Assembly (NCBI RefSeq): GCF_006007965.1
Contig: NZ_CP040748.1
Span: forward strand, 1,488,001-1,552,000
Length of the DNA: 64,000 bases
Reading direction: 5' to 3'
Origin: Nocardioides jishulii
Lineage (GTDB): Bacteria > Actinomycetota > Actinomycetes > Propionibacteriales > Nocardioidaceae
The number at the start of each line of letters is the position of its first letter. Position 1 is the first letter of the stretch. Under the pieces are notes generated by a model that had not been told where the DNA came from, searched no databases, and was given only the letters and a program-made list of their open reading frames with translations. This document shows, one piece after another, positions 18,062 through 26,636 of the stretch. The position numbers and the translations under genes are program-made.

Positions 18062-19281
18062 GCATTCGACTCGACTCCGTGGAGCAGGCCATCGCCGACA
18101 TCGCCGCGGGCAAGGCCGTGGTGGTCGTCGACGACGAGGACCGGGAGAACGAGGGCGACATCATCTTCGCTGCCTCCAAGGCGACCACCGAGCTGATGGC
18201 CTTCACCATCCGCCACTCCAGTGGCGTGATCTGCGTGCCGATGCCGGCCGCCGAGCTCGCGGCCCTGGACATCGGCCTGATGACGCCGCACAACCAGGAC
18301 CCGCTGAAGACCGCCTACACGGTCTCCGTGGACGCCCGCGACGGCGTCTCCACGGGCATCTCCGCGGCCGACCGAGCCCGCACCGCCCGCCTGCTGGCCG
18401 ACCCGGAGACGCAGCCCTTCGAGCTCACCCGGCCCGGGCACGTGTTCCCGCTGCGCTACCGCGAGGGCGGCGTCCTGGTGCGTCGCGGCCACACCGAGGC
18501 GGCCGTCGACCTCGCCCGCCTCGCCGGGCTGGCGCCGGTCGGCGTGCTGGTCGAGGTCGTCAACGACGACGGCACCATGAAGCGGGCGGCGCAGCTGCGC
18601 GAGTTCGCCGACGAGCACGGCCTGTCGATGATCTCCATCGAGGAACTGGTGCGCTTCCGCCGACGCCACGAGATCAACGTGGAGCGGGCTGCCGTGACGG
18701 CACTGCCCACCCGGTTCGGCGAGTTCACTGCCTACGGCTACCGCAACCCGGTCGAGGACTCCGAGCACGTGGCCCTGGTGATGGGCGACGTCACCAGCGA
18801 CGAGCCGGTGCTCGCGCGCGTGCACTCCGAGTGCCTCACCGGCGACGTGTTCGGCTCCCTGCGCTGCGACTGCGGTCCGCAGCTGGAGGAGGCGCTGGAG
18901 CGGATCGCTGCCGAGGGACGCGGGGTCGTCGTCTACCTCCGTGGTCACGAGGGGCGCGGCATCGGCCTGGTCGCCAAGCTCCAGGCGTACGCGCTGCAGG
19001 ACCAGGGACGCGACACCGTCGACGCCAACCTCGACCTCGGGCTGCCCGCCGACGCGCGCAACTACGGCGCCGCGACCCAGGTGCTGCGCGACCTGGGCGT
19101 GCAGTCGGTGCGGCTGCTCACCAACAACCCGGTGAAGTCGCAGGACCTGGGTGACTTCGGGGTGCCGGTGGCCGAGACGGTCGCCCTGACCACCCGCCCC
19201 ACCGAGCACAACGTGCACTACCTGCGCACCAAGCGCGACCGCATGGGTCACACGATCGACAACCTGGAGGAGCAGCAGTGA
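18058..19281 (+). CDS. ribBA: Bifunctional DHBP synthase / GTP cyclohydrolase II
   Basis: Makes both riboflavin precursors: 3,4-dihydroxy-2-butanone 4-phosphate from ribulose 5-phosphate, and the pyrimidine from GTP. The N-terminal RibB domain (about 1-200) has [12 protein letters not shown] and [20 protein letters not shown]. The C-terminal RibA domain (about 205-400) has the zinc Cys triad in [20 protein letters not shown] and [10 protein letters not shown]. The 407 residues are normal. ATG overlaps the ribM stop, and the end overlaps ribH by 4 bp. Confidence 0.97.
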   Translation: MSIRLDSVEQAIADIAAGKAVVVVDDEDRENEGDIIFAASKATTELMAFTIRHSSGVICVPMPAAELAALDIGLMTPHNQDPLKTAYTVSVDARDGVSTGISAADRARTARLLADPETQPFELTRPGHVFPLRYREGGVLVRRGHTEAAVDLARLAGLAPVGVLVEVVNDDGTMKRAAQLREFADEHGLSMISIEELVRFRRRHEINVERAAVTALPTRFGEFTAYGYRNPVEDSEHVALVMGDVTSDEPVLARVHSECLTGDVFGSLRCDCGPQLEEALERIAAEGRGVVVYLRGHEGRGIGLVAKLQAYALQDQGRDTVDANLDLGLPADARNYGAATQVLRDLGVQSVRLLTNNPVKSQDLGDFGVPVAETVALTTRPTEHNVHYLRTKRDRMGHTIDNLEEQQ

Positions 19282-19757
19282 GTGGAGCAGGAGCACCCCG
19301 GAGCAGGCTGGTCGACTGCAGCGACCTGCGGGTCGCGGTCGTCGCCGCGAGCTGGCACACCGAGGTGATGGACGGTCTGCTGGCCGGTGCCCGTCGCGCC
19401 CTGCGGGCGTACGGGGCACAGGCCCAGGAACTGCGCGTGCCGGGCACCTTCGAGCTGCCGGTCGTCGCGCAGGCGCTGGCCGCCGAGGGCTACGACGCGG
19501 TCGTCGCGCTCGGCGTCGTGATCCGCGGCGGCACCCCGCACTTCGAGTACGTCTGCTCCGCGGCGACCGACGGCCTGACCCGGGTCGCGCTCGACCACCG
19601 CGTCGCGATCGGCTTCGGCGTGCTCACCTGCGACACCGACGCACAGGCCCTCGACCGCGCCGGGCTGCCCGGCTCGGGGGAGGACAAGGGGTGGGAGGCG
19701 ACGTCGGCCGCGCTCGAGACCGCCCGCCTCCTGCGCGACATCCGCTCCGACAGGTGA
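19278..19757 (+). CDS. ribH: 6,7-dimethyl-8-ribityllumazine synthase
   Basis: Condenses the two riboflavin precursors to lumazine; forms icosahedral or pentameric assemblies. The 159 residues show [15 protein letters not shown], the substrate-binding [26 protein letters not shown] and the C-terminal [17 protein letters not shown]. Start GTG overlaps the ribBA stop. Last gene of the rib operon; hisE follows after 46 bp with its own promoter-like hexamer. Confidence 0.96.
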   Translation: MSGAGAPRSRLVDCSDLRVAVVAASWHTEVMDGLLAGARRALRAYGAQAQELRVPGTFELPVVAQALAAEGYDAVVALGVVIRGGTPHFEYVCSAATDGLTRVALDHRVAIGFGVLTCDTDAQALDRAGLPGSGEDKGWEATSAALETARLLRDIRSDR

Positions 19758-19791
19758 GCGGACCGAGGTCGGGCCGCCAGCGGCGACCGCT

Positions 19792-19797
19792 TAGGCT
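19792..19797 (+). promoter_or_regulatory. Leaderless -10 element of hisE
   Basis: TAGGCT lies 6 nt before the hisE GTG, which would put transcription initiation at the start codon. Confidence 0.5.
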
Positions 19798-19803
19798 GGG
19801 CAC

Positions 19804-20067
19804 GTGAAGACGTTCGAAGGTCTGTGGGACGAGCTCAACGAGATCGCCCGGACCCGCCCCGAGGGATCCGGCACGGTGCGCGCACTGGACGCCGGCGTCC
19901 ATACGATCGGCAAGAAGCTGGTCGAGGAGGCCGCGGAGTCCTGGATGGCCGCTCGCTTCGAGGGCAAGGACGCCGCAGCCGAGGAGATCAGCCAGCTGCT
20001 GTACCACGCCCAGGTGCTGATGATCGCCAGCGGCCTGACCCTTGACGACGTCTACGCACACCTCTGA
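19804..20067 (+). CDS. hisE: Phosphoribosyl-ATP pyrophosphatase
   Basis: Second step of histidine synthesis, hydrolysing PR-ATP to PR-AMP. The 87-residue all-alpha protein has [20 protein letters not shown] and the metal-binding [21 protein letters not shown] helix pattern of the MazG-like family. Start GTG. It is followed after 10 bp by hisG, which produces its substrate. Confidence 0.95.
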   Translation: MKTFEGLWDELNEIARTRPEGSGTVRALDAGVHTIGKKLVEEAAESWMAARFEGKDAAAEEISQLLYHAQVLMIASGLTLDDVYAHL

Positions 20068-20077
20068 GGACCACTCC

Positions 20078-20947
20078 ATGACGCAGACCACCCACGGCAC
20101 GCTCCTGCGCGTCGCCGTTCCCAACAAGGGCGCCCTGTCGGTGGCGGCCTCGGAGATCCTCAAGGAGTCCGGCTACCGCCAGCGGCGCGACTCCAAGGAG
20201 CTCGCGCTGACCGACGCCGAGAACGGCGTCGAGTTCTTCTACCTCCGCCCGCGTGACATCGCGCTGTACGTCGGCTCAGGCACCCTGGACATCGGCATCA
20301 CCGGACGCGACCTCCTGCTCGACTCCGGCGCCAGCGCCAAGGAGATCCGCGACCTGGGCTTCGGCCAGTCCCGCTTCCACTTCGCAGGTCCGGCGGGGCG
20401 CTACTCGTCCCTCGACGACCTGGCCGGCAAGCGCATCGCCACCTCGTACACCGGCGTGGTGGAGGCCTTCCTCGCGGAGCGCGGGATCGAGGCCGAGGTG
20501 ATCCGCCTGGACGGTGCGGTCGAGACCAGTATCCAGCTCGGCGTGGCCGACGTGATCGCCGATGTCGTCGAGACCGGCTCCACCCTGCGCGCCGCGGGCC
20601 TGGCCACCTTCGGCGAGGAGATCCTTCGCTCCTCCGCCGTGATGGTCACGCGTGACGGCGCCGAGTCGCACCCCGGCTTCGAGGTCTTCCGCCGTCGCGT
20701 CGAGGGCGTGCTGGTGGCCCGCAGCTACGTGATGATGGACTACGACATCCGCTCCGAGCAGGTGCAGGCCGCGGTGGCCCTCACGCCCGGCATCGAGAGC
20801 CCGACCGTCTCGCCGCTGCACCGCGAGGGGTGGGTGGCGGTGCGGGCGATGGTCCCGCGTGACGGCTCCCAGCGCCTCATGGACGAGCTCTACGACCTGG
20901 GTGCTCGCGGCATCCTGCTGACCGAGATCAATGCCTGCCGACTCTGA
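20078..20947 (+). CDS. hisG: ATP phosphoribosyltransferase, long form
   Basis: First, feedback-regulated enzyme of histidine synthesis. The 289-residue protein is the long form: a periplasmic-binding-protein-like catalytic part (RVAVPNKGALS, DIGITGRDLL, the PRPP-site DVIADVVETGSTLRAAGL) followed by a C-terminal ACT-like regulatory domain (SPTVSPLHREGWVAVRAMVP). ATG at 20078 is taken rather than an earlier in-frame ATG at 20042 that would overlap hisE. Confidence 0.96.
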   Translation: MTQTTHGTLLRVAVPNKGALSVAASEILKESGYRQRRDSKELALTDAENGVEFFYLRPRDIALYVGSGTLDIGITGRDLLLDSGASAKEIRDLGFGQSRFHFAGPAGRYSSLDDLAGKRIATSYTGVVEAFLAERGIEAEVIRLDGAVETSIQLGVADVIADVVETGSTLRAAGLATFGEEILRSSAVMVTRDGAESHPGFEVFRRRVEGVLVARSYVMMDYDIRSEQVQAAVALTPGIESPTVSPLHREGWVAVRAMVPRDGSQRLMDELYDLGARGILLTEINACRL

Positions 20948-20957
20948 GGAGCACGAC

Positions 20958-21404
20958 GTGACCGTGGCACTCCCGCACACCTGGCGCCCGCTGGGCGTGC
21001 GGCTGGCGGTCATCTTCTTCGGCGTCATGCTGGCCGTGGTCTTCCTGGCTGCCTGGTTCCTCTTCGACCAGGAGGTCCGCGACACCTACACGCCCTTCCA
21101 GCTCGGCACCCTGGCCGTCATGGTCCTGGGTGGCGCGGCCGTGGGCTACGGGGTCGCACGCGCCAGGATCGACGCCACGGAGCAGGGACTGGTCGTCGTC
21201 AACGGCTTCCGCCGCCACGAGGTCGCGTGGGAGCAGGCCCAGACGATCCGCCTGCCCTCCGGCGCCCCGTGGGCCCGCCTGCGTCTCGTCGACGGCACGG
21301 TCTACTCCGTGACTGCCCTGCAGGGATCCGACGGTGCCCGCGCCACGCGCGGCGTGGCCGAGGTCCAGGCCCTGATCGACCAGCACTGGCTCGACCAGGA
21401 GTGA
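20958..21404 (+). CDS. PH-domain membrane protein
   Basis: A protein of about 148 residues with two N-terminal transmembrane segments (GVRLAVIFFGVMLAVVFLAA and QLGTLAVMVLGGAAVGYGVA) and a C-terminal bacterial PH-like domain (ARIDATEQGLVVVNGFRRHE ... WARLRLVDGTVYSVTALQ). Function is unknown; it commonly follows hisG in Actinobacteria. GTG at 20958 has GAGGAG 6 nt upstream (20946-20951) and is preferred; an ATG at 20931 would overlap hisG by 17 bp. The end of the gene lies inside a short tandem repeat. Confidence 0.75.
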   Translation: MTVALPHTWRPLGVRLAVIFFGVMLAVVFLAAWFLFDQEVRDTYTPFQLGTLAVMVLGGAAVGYGVARARIDATEQGLVVVNGFRRHEVAWEQAQTIRLPSGAPWARLRLVDGTVYSVTALQGSDGARATRGVAEVQALIDQHWLDQE

Positions 21405-21430
21405 TCGACCGGCACTGATCGACCGGCACT
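21373..21430 (+). repeat. Short tandem repeat (14-bp unit) around a stop codon
   Basis: The unit TGATCGACCGGCAC occurs twice back to back (21402-21415 and 21416-21429), and a one-mismatch copy lies at 21373-21386. The stop codon of the PH-domain gene is the TGA at the start of the second copy. This fits slipped-strand duplication at the gene end. Confidence 0.7.
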
Positions 21431-21469
21431 GAGCTCGACCCGGGTTCGCCCACCGCTGGCGGGGGAGCG

Positions 21470-22783
21470 CTACTGGCCCACCATGGCGCCGACGCGACTG
21501 GGGGTGAAGCCCGGGAACACGCTCGCGGTGCTCGTCGCGAACCGTGCCCTGACCACCTCGGCGAGCACGCTGCGATAGTCGGTCGTCACGAGCAGGTCGC
21601 TGTCGGGTCCGGCGCTGAGCCCGGGCCAGCGGCCGTGGTAGCCACCGCGTACGCCCGCTCCGAGCAGCAGCATGACGGTGCCGTAGCCGTGGTCGAGGCC
21701 CCAGTTGGCGTTCTCCACCACCCGGCGGCCGAACTCGCTGAGGCAGACCACGGTGACCGTGTCGCCGAGCGGGCCCAGGTCGGTGAAGAAGGCCGCGAGC
21801 GCCCCGGCGACCTCGCCGGCGTTGCGCTTCATCGCGCCCCACTCGAGGTTGCCCACGTCGGTGTGCATGTCCCAGTCGCCGTGATCCACGGTGACGACCT
21901 CGGTGCCGACGCCGGAGCGTACGACGCGGGCGACCTGCGCCAGGGCGCGCCCGAGGTCGTTGCCGGGGTAGGTGGCGCCGTGAGACGGGGTGGTGCTGCT
22001 GGTGCGAGCCGGCTCGAAGGTGTCGACGGCCGTGAACGCCGCCTGCATGGCTGCCCCGAGCCCGTCCTTCTGACTGGCCCAGAGGGTGCGCAGCGAACGG
22101 GGACGCCCCTTGCGGGTGTCCCACTGGTCGGCGCCCGCGAGCTTCACGTTCTCGATGCTGCTGGCGCTGAGGAACGGCTGCGGGCCGTAGAGGGCTGCCG
22201 GGGGAGTGCCGCCGCCGAGCTGCAGCGCCTGGAGCGGAGAGGGGTTCCGGTCGGCGCCGATCAGGCGGTTGAGCCATCCGCTGCGCGTCGCCGACCCGGG
22301 GGCCGCTGCCTCGAGCTCCTCCATGGCGGAGAAGTGCGACCGGTTGCGAGCCGGGAGGCCAGCCGCGTGCACGGCCGCCATCCGTCCGCTGTCCCACATC
22401 CCCAGCAGAGGGGCGAGGGAGGGGTGCAGACCGAAGAAGTCGTCCTTGGCCAGCAGGCGCTCGGCGGGGACGGCGATCCGGGGACGAGCCCGGGCATAGA
22501 CGGGGTCACCGTGCGGGACGACCAGGGAAAGTCCGTCGGCGGCACCACGCAGCGAGAGCACCACCATCACCGCGCGGGCGGGGGCCGGTGCCGCGTCCGC
22601 CCCCGGGGCACTGGCGACCTGCACGACGGTGGAGCCGAAGGTGGTGGCCACGCCGGTCGCCATCGCGCCACCGAGGAAGCCGCGACGCGAGAGCCCGACC
22701 TGGGCGAACTCCTCGCAGCAGGAGGGCCCTGAGGGTGGGAGGCGGGAGGCGCGAGGCTGGGAGGCAGAAGGCTGGGAGGTCAT
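21470..22783 (-). CDS. DUF1501 protein with Tat signal peptide
   Basis: A 437-residue secreted protein of the DUF1501 family (sulfatase/alkaline phosphatase-like fold). The N-terminal region has a twin-arginine signal, LSRRGFLGGA, with Arg at 33-34, followed by a hydrophobic stretch. Typical later features are VVLSLRGAADGLSLVVPHGD, VTVDHGDWDMHTDVG and VVCLSEFGRRVVENANWGLD near the C-terminus. ATG 22783 is chosen because it begins 5 bp after the DUF1800 stop and yields a proper Tat leader. The biochemical role is unknown. DUF1800-DUF1501 pairs are widespread and often described as a secreted two-gene unit. Confidence 0.88.
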   Translation of the reverse strand: MTSQPSASQPRASRLPPSGPSCCEEFAQVGLSRRGFLGGAMATGVATTFGSTVVQVASAPGADAAPAPARAVMVVLSLRGAADGLSLVVPHGDPVYARARPRIAVPAERLLAKDDFFGLHPSLAPLLGMWDSGRMAAVHAAGLPARNRSHFSAMEELEAAAPGSATRSGWLNRLIGADRNPSPLQALQLGGGTPPAALYGPQPFLSASSIENVKLAGADQWDTRKGRPRSLRTLWASQKDGLGAAMQAAFTAVDTFEPARTSSTTPSHGATYPGNDLGRALAQVARVVRSGVGTEVVTVDHGDWDMHTDVGNLEWGAMKRNAGEVAGALAAFFTDLGPLGDTVTVVCLSEFGRRVVENANWGLDHGYGTVMLLLGAGVRGGYHGRWPGLSAGPDSDLLVTTDYRSVLAEVVRARFATSTASVFPGFTPSRVGAMVGQ

Positions 22784-22788
22784 CGGGG

Positions 22789-24267
22789 TCACCGCCGGAA
22801 GAAGTCGGGAGAGTCGAGGACGCACGTCAGCAACCGGGGCATCTCCCACTTGACCAGTCCGTGGTCGTGGGTGATCCGGTCGGAAGGCCTGAGGCCGGTC
22901 GCCTCGCAGCAGGCCTGGAGGAGCCGCGCCGTGGAGGGACGGTGGAGCAGGCTGCGCGACAGGTGGTCGACGAGCTCGTCGAAGCGCATCCCGGACTTCG
23001 GCACCCAGGCGCGGGCGGTGCGGAAGGTGGCCCGCTCCTTGGGCCACCAGCCCCCCGACATCGAGTAGTGCATGCTGAGCGAGGCGATGACGCGCGAGGT
23101 GGACGACCACGAGGCGTTGTCGATCGGGGTGCCGTCGGGTCGCGGCCAGCCGAAGGGGGTCGCACCCACCGACTGGGTCTGCCACAGCACCGCGTTGGCG
23201 GCAGAGTTCGAGGTGGTGGGTCGGGCCACCTTCACACCGAGCGCGCGGTAGGTCGCCACGACGTCCTCGATGGGGTCGCGCACCTTCTTGCCCGCGGCCG
23301 CCTTGAACTGCTTGGAGGCGATGAGCGTCTGGAGCACGGGTGCGATCGCGGTGTTGTTCTTGAGGTAGACCTTCGCCAGCTTGTCGACCAGGGCGGGTGC
23401 CGGGGCGTCGCCGACGAACTTGGTGACGAGCTTGGTCGCGATCCGCCGTGCGGTGTCGGGGTGACGGGCCAGGTAGCGCAGGTAGAGGCGGGTGACCTCA
23501 CGTCCGTCGGCCCTGGAGTTGGCGTGGCTGAAGCCCTTGACCTTCACCCGGCCGGTCGCGTGCATGTCGGGACGGTAGGACGGCTTCCACGTCTTCCACA
23601 TGTCGACGTACCAGCCGGTGAGGATCCGGGCGGAGTCCTTCACGTCCGACTCGGTGAACCGTCCGCGGCCGACGGTGTGCAGCTCGAGGAGCTCACGTCC
23701 GAGGTTCTCGTTGGGCTTGGCCGCCGTCGACGTGGCGTTGTCCAGGTAGAGCAGCATCGCCGGGTGCGTGATGGCGCTGTAGAGGAGGTTGTCGAACCGG
23801 CCGAGCGCGTGCTTGCGGATGGTCTCTCCGTAGGAGACCCGGTGCACGAACCACTGCTCACCGTTGGTCGGCACGTAGAGGTGGTTCTCCCAGAACTGGG
23901 TCATGGTCTCGAGCACCTGCTGCTTCGACTGCCGCCGGCGGGTGATCACCCAGCGCTGGTAGTCGGCCATCACCTCCCAACCACCGCGTACGCCGTCGCT
24001 GCTGCGCTTCCACAACGACTCGGGGCTGCGCGCGAGGTCAGGCCACCACGCCTTGGTGGTGCGGTGGGTCGCGTCCGTGATCGCGGCGCCCTTCAGCTGC
24101 CAGGTGAACCACTTCGCCGCCCCACGGCGCTGGCGCACCTGGGTGGCGAGCGTGGGCGTCACGCCGTAGGAGAACCGGCTCACGAGGTGGCGCTGGGCCG
24201 GGGGCAGCACCTTGACCGCCGCGTACGTACGCGGCTTGTAGGAGGTGGCAGCAGCCGGTTCAGCCAT
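22789..24267 (-). CDS. DUF1800 protein
   Basis: A 492-residue, mostly helical DUF1800 family protein. Recognisable stretches are QRHLVSRFSYGVTP near the N-terminus, MTQFWENHLYV, PAMLLYLDN, NENLGRELLELHTVG and ARILTGWYVD. I see no Sec or Tat signal of its own, so it may be carried out with its Tat-exported DUF1501 partner or stay inside; both are inferences. ATG 24267 has TACAGT 7 nt upstream on the same strand (24275-24280), a leaderless arrangement. The DUF1501 gene follows 5 bp after its stop. Confidence 0.9.
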   Translation of the reverse strand: MAEPAAATSYKPRTYAAVKVLPPAQRHLVSRFSYGVTPTLATQVRQRRGAAKWFTWQLKGAAITDATHRTTKAWWPDLARSPESLWKRSSDGVRGGWEVMADYQRWVITRRRQSKQQVLETMTQFWENHLYVPTNGEQWFVHRVSYGETIRKHALGRFDNLLYSAITHPAMLLYLDNATSTAAKPNENLGRELLELHTVGRGRFTESDVKDSARILTGWYVDMWKTWKPSYRPDMHATGRVKVKGFSHANSRADGREVTRLYLRYLARHPDTARRIATKLVTKFVGDAPAPALVDKLAKVYLKNNTAIAPVLQTLIASKQFKAAAGKKVRDPIEDVVATYRALGVKVARPTTSNSAANAVLWQTQSVGATPFGWPRPDGTPIDNASWSSTSRVIASLSMHYSMSGGWWPKERATFRTARAWVPKSGMRFDELVDHLSRSLLHRPSTARLLQACCEATGLRPSDRITHDHGLVKWEMPRLLTCVLDSPDFFRR

Positions 24268-24342
24268 GGCGACGACTGTAGGGAGCCGAGGGGGCGCTGT
24301 CAGAGGAACGCAGGATGAACTCAGTAGAAGCGCAGCGGGAGG

Positions 24343-24906
24343 TCAGAGCTCGGTCGTGATCCGCAGGTCGGCGCTCGCCCGGGTGCGCTCCCGCGAGAAG
24401 AGTTGCTCCTCCTGCGCGGCCCAGGAGTCCCAGTGCGGAGCGAAGTCGTCGCCGTCGCGTTCGAGGGCGCGTGCCCGCCGCAGGGGTGCCGACGCCTCGA
24501 GCCACACGCTCGCCGACCGGTAGGGCGCCGTCGCCCGCGACCCGGCGCCGACGCCCTCGACCACGAGGAGCGCGCTCGGGGGCACGGGCACCCGGTCGGC
24601 GAAGCGCCCGGCGTGCCAGTCGTAACGGCGGTACGACGCAGCCTGCCCCCGCGACAACGGTTCGAGCACGTCCCGCACCAGGGTCGCGGCGACGTCGGCC
24701 AGGCCCTGCCACCCGTCCAGGAGCAGGTCGAGGTGGAGCAGGTGGGCATCCGGCGCGGCGGCGACCACGGCGCGCGCCAGCGTGGTCTTGCCCGACCCGG
24801 CAGGGCCGTCGAGGCAGAGCAGCCGCCCGGGGCGGTCGGCGGTGCCCAGACGAGCGGGGCCTGCCGCGACCAGGTCGAGCACCCGCCGTACGTCGTCGGT
24901 GGGCAC
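24343..24906 (-). CDS. P-loop kinase of the uridine kinase-like type
   Basis: A 187-residue P-loop NTPase resembling uridine kinase/phosphoribulokinase-like small-molecule kinases. Walker A is GPAGSGKT (34-41). The acidic HLDLLLDGWQGL stretch probably holds the catalytic Asp, LVVEGVGAGS is the Walker B-like strand, and SVWLEASAPLRRARALERDG resembles the lid region. The substrate is not apparent. It starts 2 bp after the aldolase-like gene stop on the same strand, so the two are co-transcribed. The start codon is GTG or ATG-equivalent with no obvious alternative. Confidence 0.68.
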   Translation of the reverse strand: MPTDDVRRVLDLVAAGPARLGTADRPGRLLCLDGPAGSGKTTLARAVVAAAPDAHLLHLDLLLDGWQGLADVAATLVRDVLEPLSRGQAASYRRYDWHAGRFADRVPVPPSALLVVEGVGAGSRATAPYRSASVWLEASAPLRRARALERDGDDFAPHWDSWAAQEEQLFSRERTRASADLRITTEL

Positions 24907-24908
24907 GG

Positions 24909-26126
24909 TCAGAAGGCCTGGCCCTGGCCGCGGTAGCTCGGCACGGAGTCGACGATGCGGTCACCCCGCACCAGGTGCGCCGTGGTGACGTGCTCGAAGA
25001 GCTCGCCCGACTTCGCGTGCCGGAACCACACCAGATCACCGATGGCGAGGCTGGACGCAGGGTCGCCGACCAACGGGGTCTGCACCTCGCCCGCCCCTTC
25101 GAGCCCGGTCAGGTGGAGGCCCGGGGGAGCCCACGGCAGGGGTGCCCGGTCGAGCCCCGGGGCGCCGGAGCCGACCAGCCCGCCGCCGTGGACCGTGGCC
25201 ATGGTGGCCGTCGGACGCCGGGTGACCGGGAGGCCGAAGAAGGCGGCCGGTCGAGGCGTGAAGGACTGGTAGTGGTCGAACAGCGTGGGCACCAGGAGCC
25301 CTGACCCGGCAGCCAGCTCGGTGACGGCAGGGTCAGCGCCGGTCGTCTCGAGCGAGCCCGACCCCCCGGCGTTCCAGAACTCCAGCGGGGCGATCTCGCG
25401 CAGGGCCGAGGCGAGGTGGTGCCGTCGCTCGGCCAGCTGGTGCAGCGACGCCTTCTTGAGCTGACGCACGATCGCCGACCGGGCGCGCTGGCCGGGCACG
25501 ACGTCAGGAAGGCCGGCGACCTGGCCTTCGTAGGTCATGACCCCGACGAGACGGAAGCCCGGTCGCCCGGCGACGAGGCGGGCGAGGCCGAGGACCTGCT
25601 CGGGGGAGTGCAGGGGCGACCGCTTGGGCCCGACGTGCTGGCCGGCCAGGCGCAGGCCCGCGTCGACGTCGAGCGCCACCCGCACCTCCACGTCGCTGCC
25701 CCGGACGGCGTCCACGAGGTCCAGGTGGGCCGGGTCGTCGACCATCAGGGTCACGGCGCGAGCCGCGGAGTCCGACGTCGTGAGGCGGGCCAGCGCTCCG
25801 CGGTCGACGCTGGGGTAGGCCACGAGCAGGTCGTCGCACACCCCTTCGTCGTGCAACCACAGGGCCTCACGGAGTGAGTAGGAGAGCACGCCGGCGAAGC
25901 CGGGGACTTCCAGGGCGCGACGGATGAGCGCGGGGACGCGCAACGACTTCGATGCGACCCGGATCGGTGTGCCCGCGGCGCGGCGCACCAGGTCGTCGGC
26001 GTTGGCGTCGAAGGCGTCGAGGTCGACCACGGCCAGGGGCGTGGGGAGTGGCTCGGGGTGCTGGTCGACGGCACGCCGGAGCCGGGTCCAGAGCTGGTTG
26101 CGCTCGACCCAGGAGGGATCGGTCAC
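24909..26126 (-). CDS. PLP fold-type III amino acid deaminase/aldolase-like enzyme
   Basis: A 405-residue protein with an alanine racemase-like N-terminal barrel and a D-serine dehydratase-like C-terminal domain (D-threonine aldolase/DSD group). The probable PLP lysine is Lys60 in RVASKSLRVP. Other family marks are ALDVDAGLRLAGQHVG, VGVMTYEGQVAG and FWNAGGSGSLE, and a late FRHAKSGELFEH that may contribute metal ligands. Substrate is unknown; many actinobacterial copies are annotated amino acid deaminase/aldolase. Its start overlaps the stop of the upstream membrane-protein gene by 4 bp, and the kinase gene follows at 2 bp. Confidence 0.75.
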   Translation of the reverse strand: MTDPSWVERNQLWTRLRRAVDQHPEPLPTPLAVVDLDAFDANADDLVRRAAGTPIRVASKSLRVPALIRRALEVPGFAGVLSYSLREALWLHDEGVCDDLLVAYPSVDRGALARLTTSDSAARAVTLMVDDPAHLDLVDAVRGSDVEVRVALDVDAGLRLAGQHVGPKRSPLHSPEQVLGLARLVAGRPGFRLVGVMTYEGQVAGLPDVVPGQRARSAIVRQLKKASLHQLAERRHHLASALREIAPLEFWNAGGSGSLETTGADPAVTELAAGSGLLVPTLFDHYQSFTPRPAAFFGLPVTRRPTATMATVHGGGLVGSGAPGLDRAPLPWAPPGLHLTGLEGAGEVQTPLVGDPASSLAIGDLVWFRHAKSGELFEHVTTAHLVRGDRIVDSVPSYRGQGQAF

Positions 26127-26596
26127 TGGATGCCTCTCCGGCGCAGCAGCTCCTCGATGTCGTCGAACTCGTCGTCGTGCGCCGGCGCCTGCGGCCGGCT
26201 GCCCGGCTTCGTGCCGGGGGAGACCTGGCGGGTGCCTCTGCCAGTGACAGCGCCCCTGCCCTCGACGAGCTCACCCCGCCCGGCGCGGCCTGCCCCGGGC
26301 CGCCGGTGGTCGACCGCCCGGGCGACCACCAGGAGCAGCCCGGACAGGGCGGCGGAACCGATGCCGACCCACACCTGGGGCGAGAAGGCGAGGGTGGTGG
26401 CCCACTGGGAGATTGCGGTGGCGATCCGGGTGAACATGCTCAGGGTCCCGGTCAGCCACGCTGCGGGGACGAGAAGCGTCACCGCCACGCCTCGCAGACC
26501 GGGCGCGAGGCCACGGTGCCGGAAGGCCCACCAGGAGTACAGGGAGCCCAGCACGGTGAGGGTCAGCGCGAGTGCTGCCCAGGTCACGTTGTCCAC
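26123..26596 (-). CDS. Small membrane protein of unknown function
   Basis: About 157 residues with roughly three hydrophobic segments (VTWAALALTLTVLGSLYSWW, GVAVTLLVPAAWLTGTLSM, VWVGIGSAALSGLLLVVARA) and a hydrophilic Arg/Gly/Pro-rich C-terminal half ending in an acidic-basic DDEFDDIEELLRRRG. I do not recognise a family. GTG at 26596 is preferred; an upstream GTG at 26614 would begin only 3 nt after the probable -10 (minus-strand TAGTCT, 26618-26623), before the likely transcription start. First gene of the reverse-strand aldolase-kinase unit. Confidence 0.6.
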   Translation of the reverse strand: MDNVTWAALALTLTVLGSLYSWWAFRHRGLAPGLRGVAVTLLVPAAWLTGTLSMFTRIATAISQWATTLAFSPQVWVGIGSAALSGLLLVVARAVDHRRPGAGRAGRGELVEGRGAVTGRGTRQVSPGTKPGSRPQAPAHDDEFDDIEELLRRRGIQ

Positions 26597-26617
26597 TGCG
26601 CCAGCGTCCCACACCGG

Positions 26618-26627
26618 AGACTAGGCT
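26618..26627. promoter_or_regulatory. Overlapping divergent -10 elements
   Basis: AGACTAGGCT holds TAGGCT on the plus strand (26622-26627, toward the SseB-like gene) and TAGTCT on the minus strand (26618-26623, toward the membrane-protein gene). They share the central TA, the layout of a bidirectional promoter. Confidence 0.5.
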
Positions 26628-26636
26628 GGGAGCACC

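Noticed and set aside
22731..22783. G-rich imperfect repeat (GGCTGGGAGG units)
   Set aside because: It encodes the Ser/Pro/Gln-rich start of the Tat-exported DUF1501 protein on the minus strand; short and degenerate, likely codon and composition bias.
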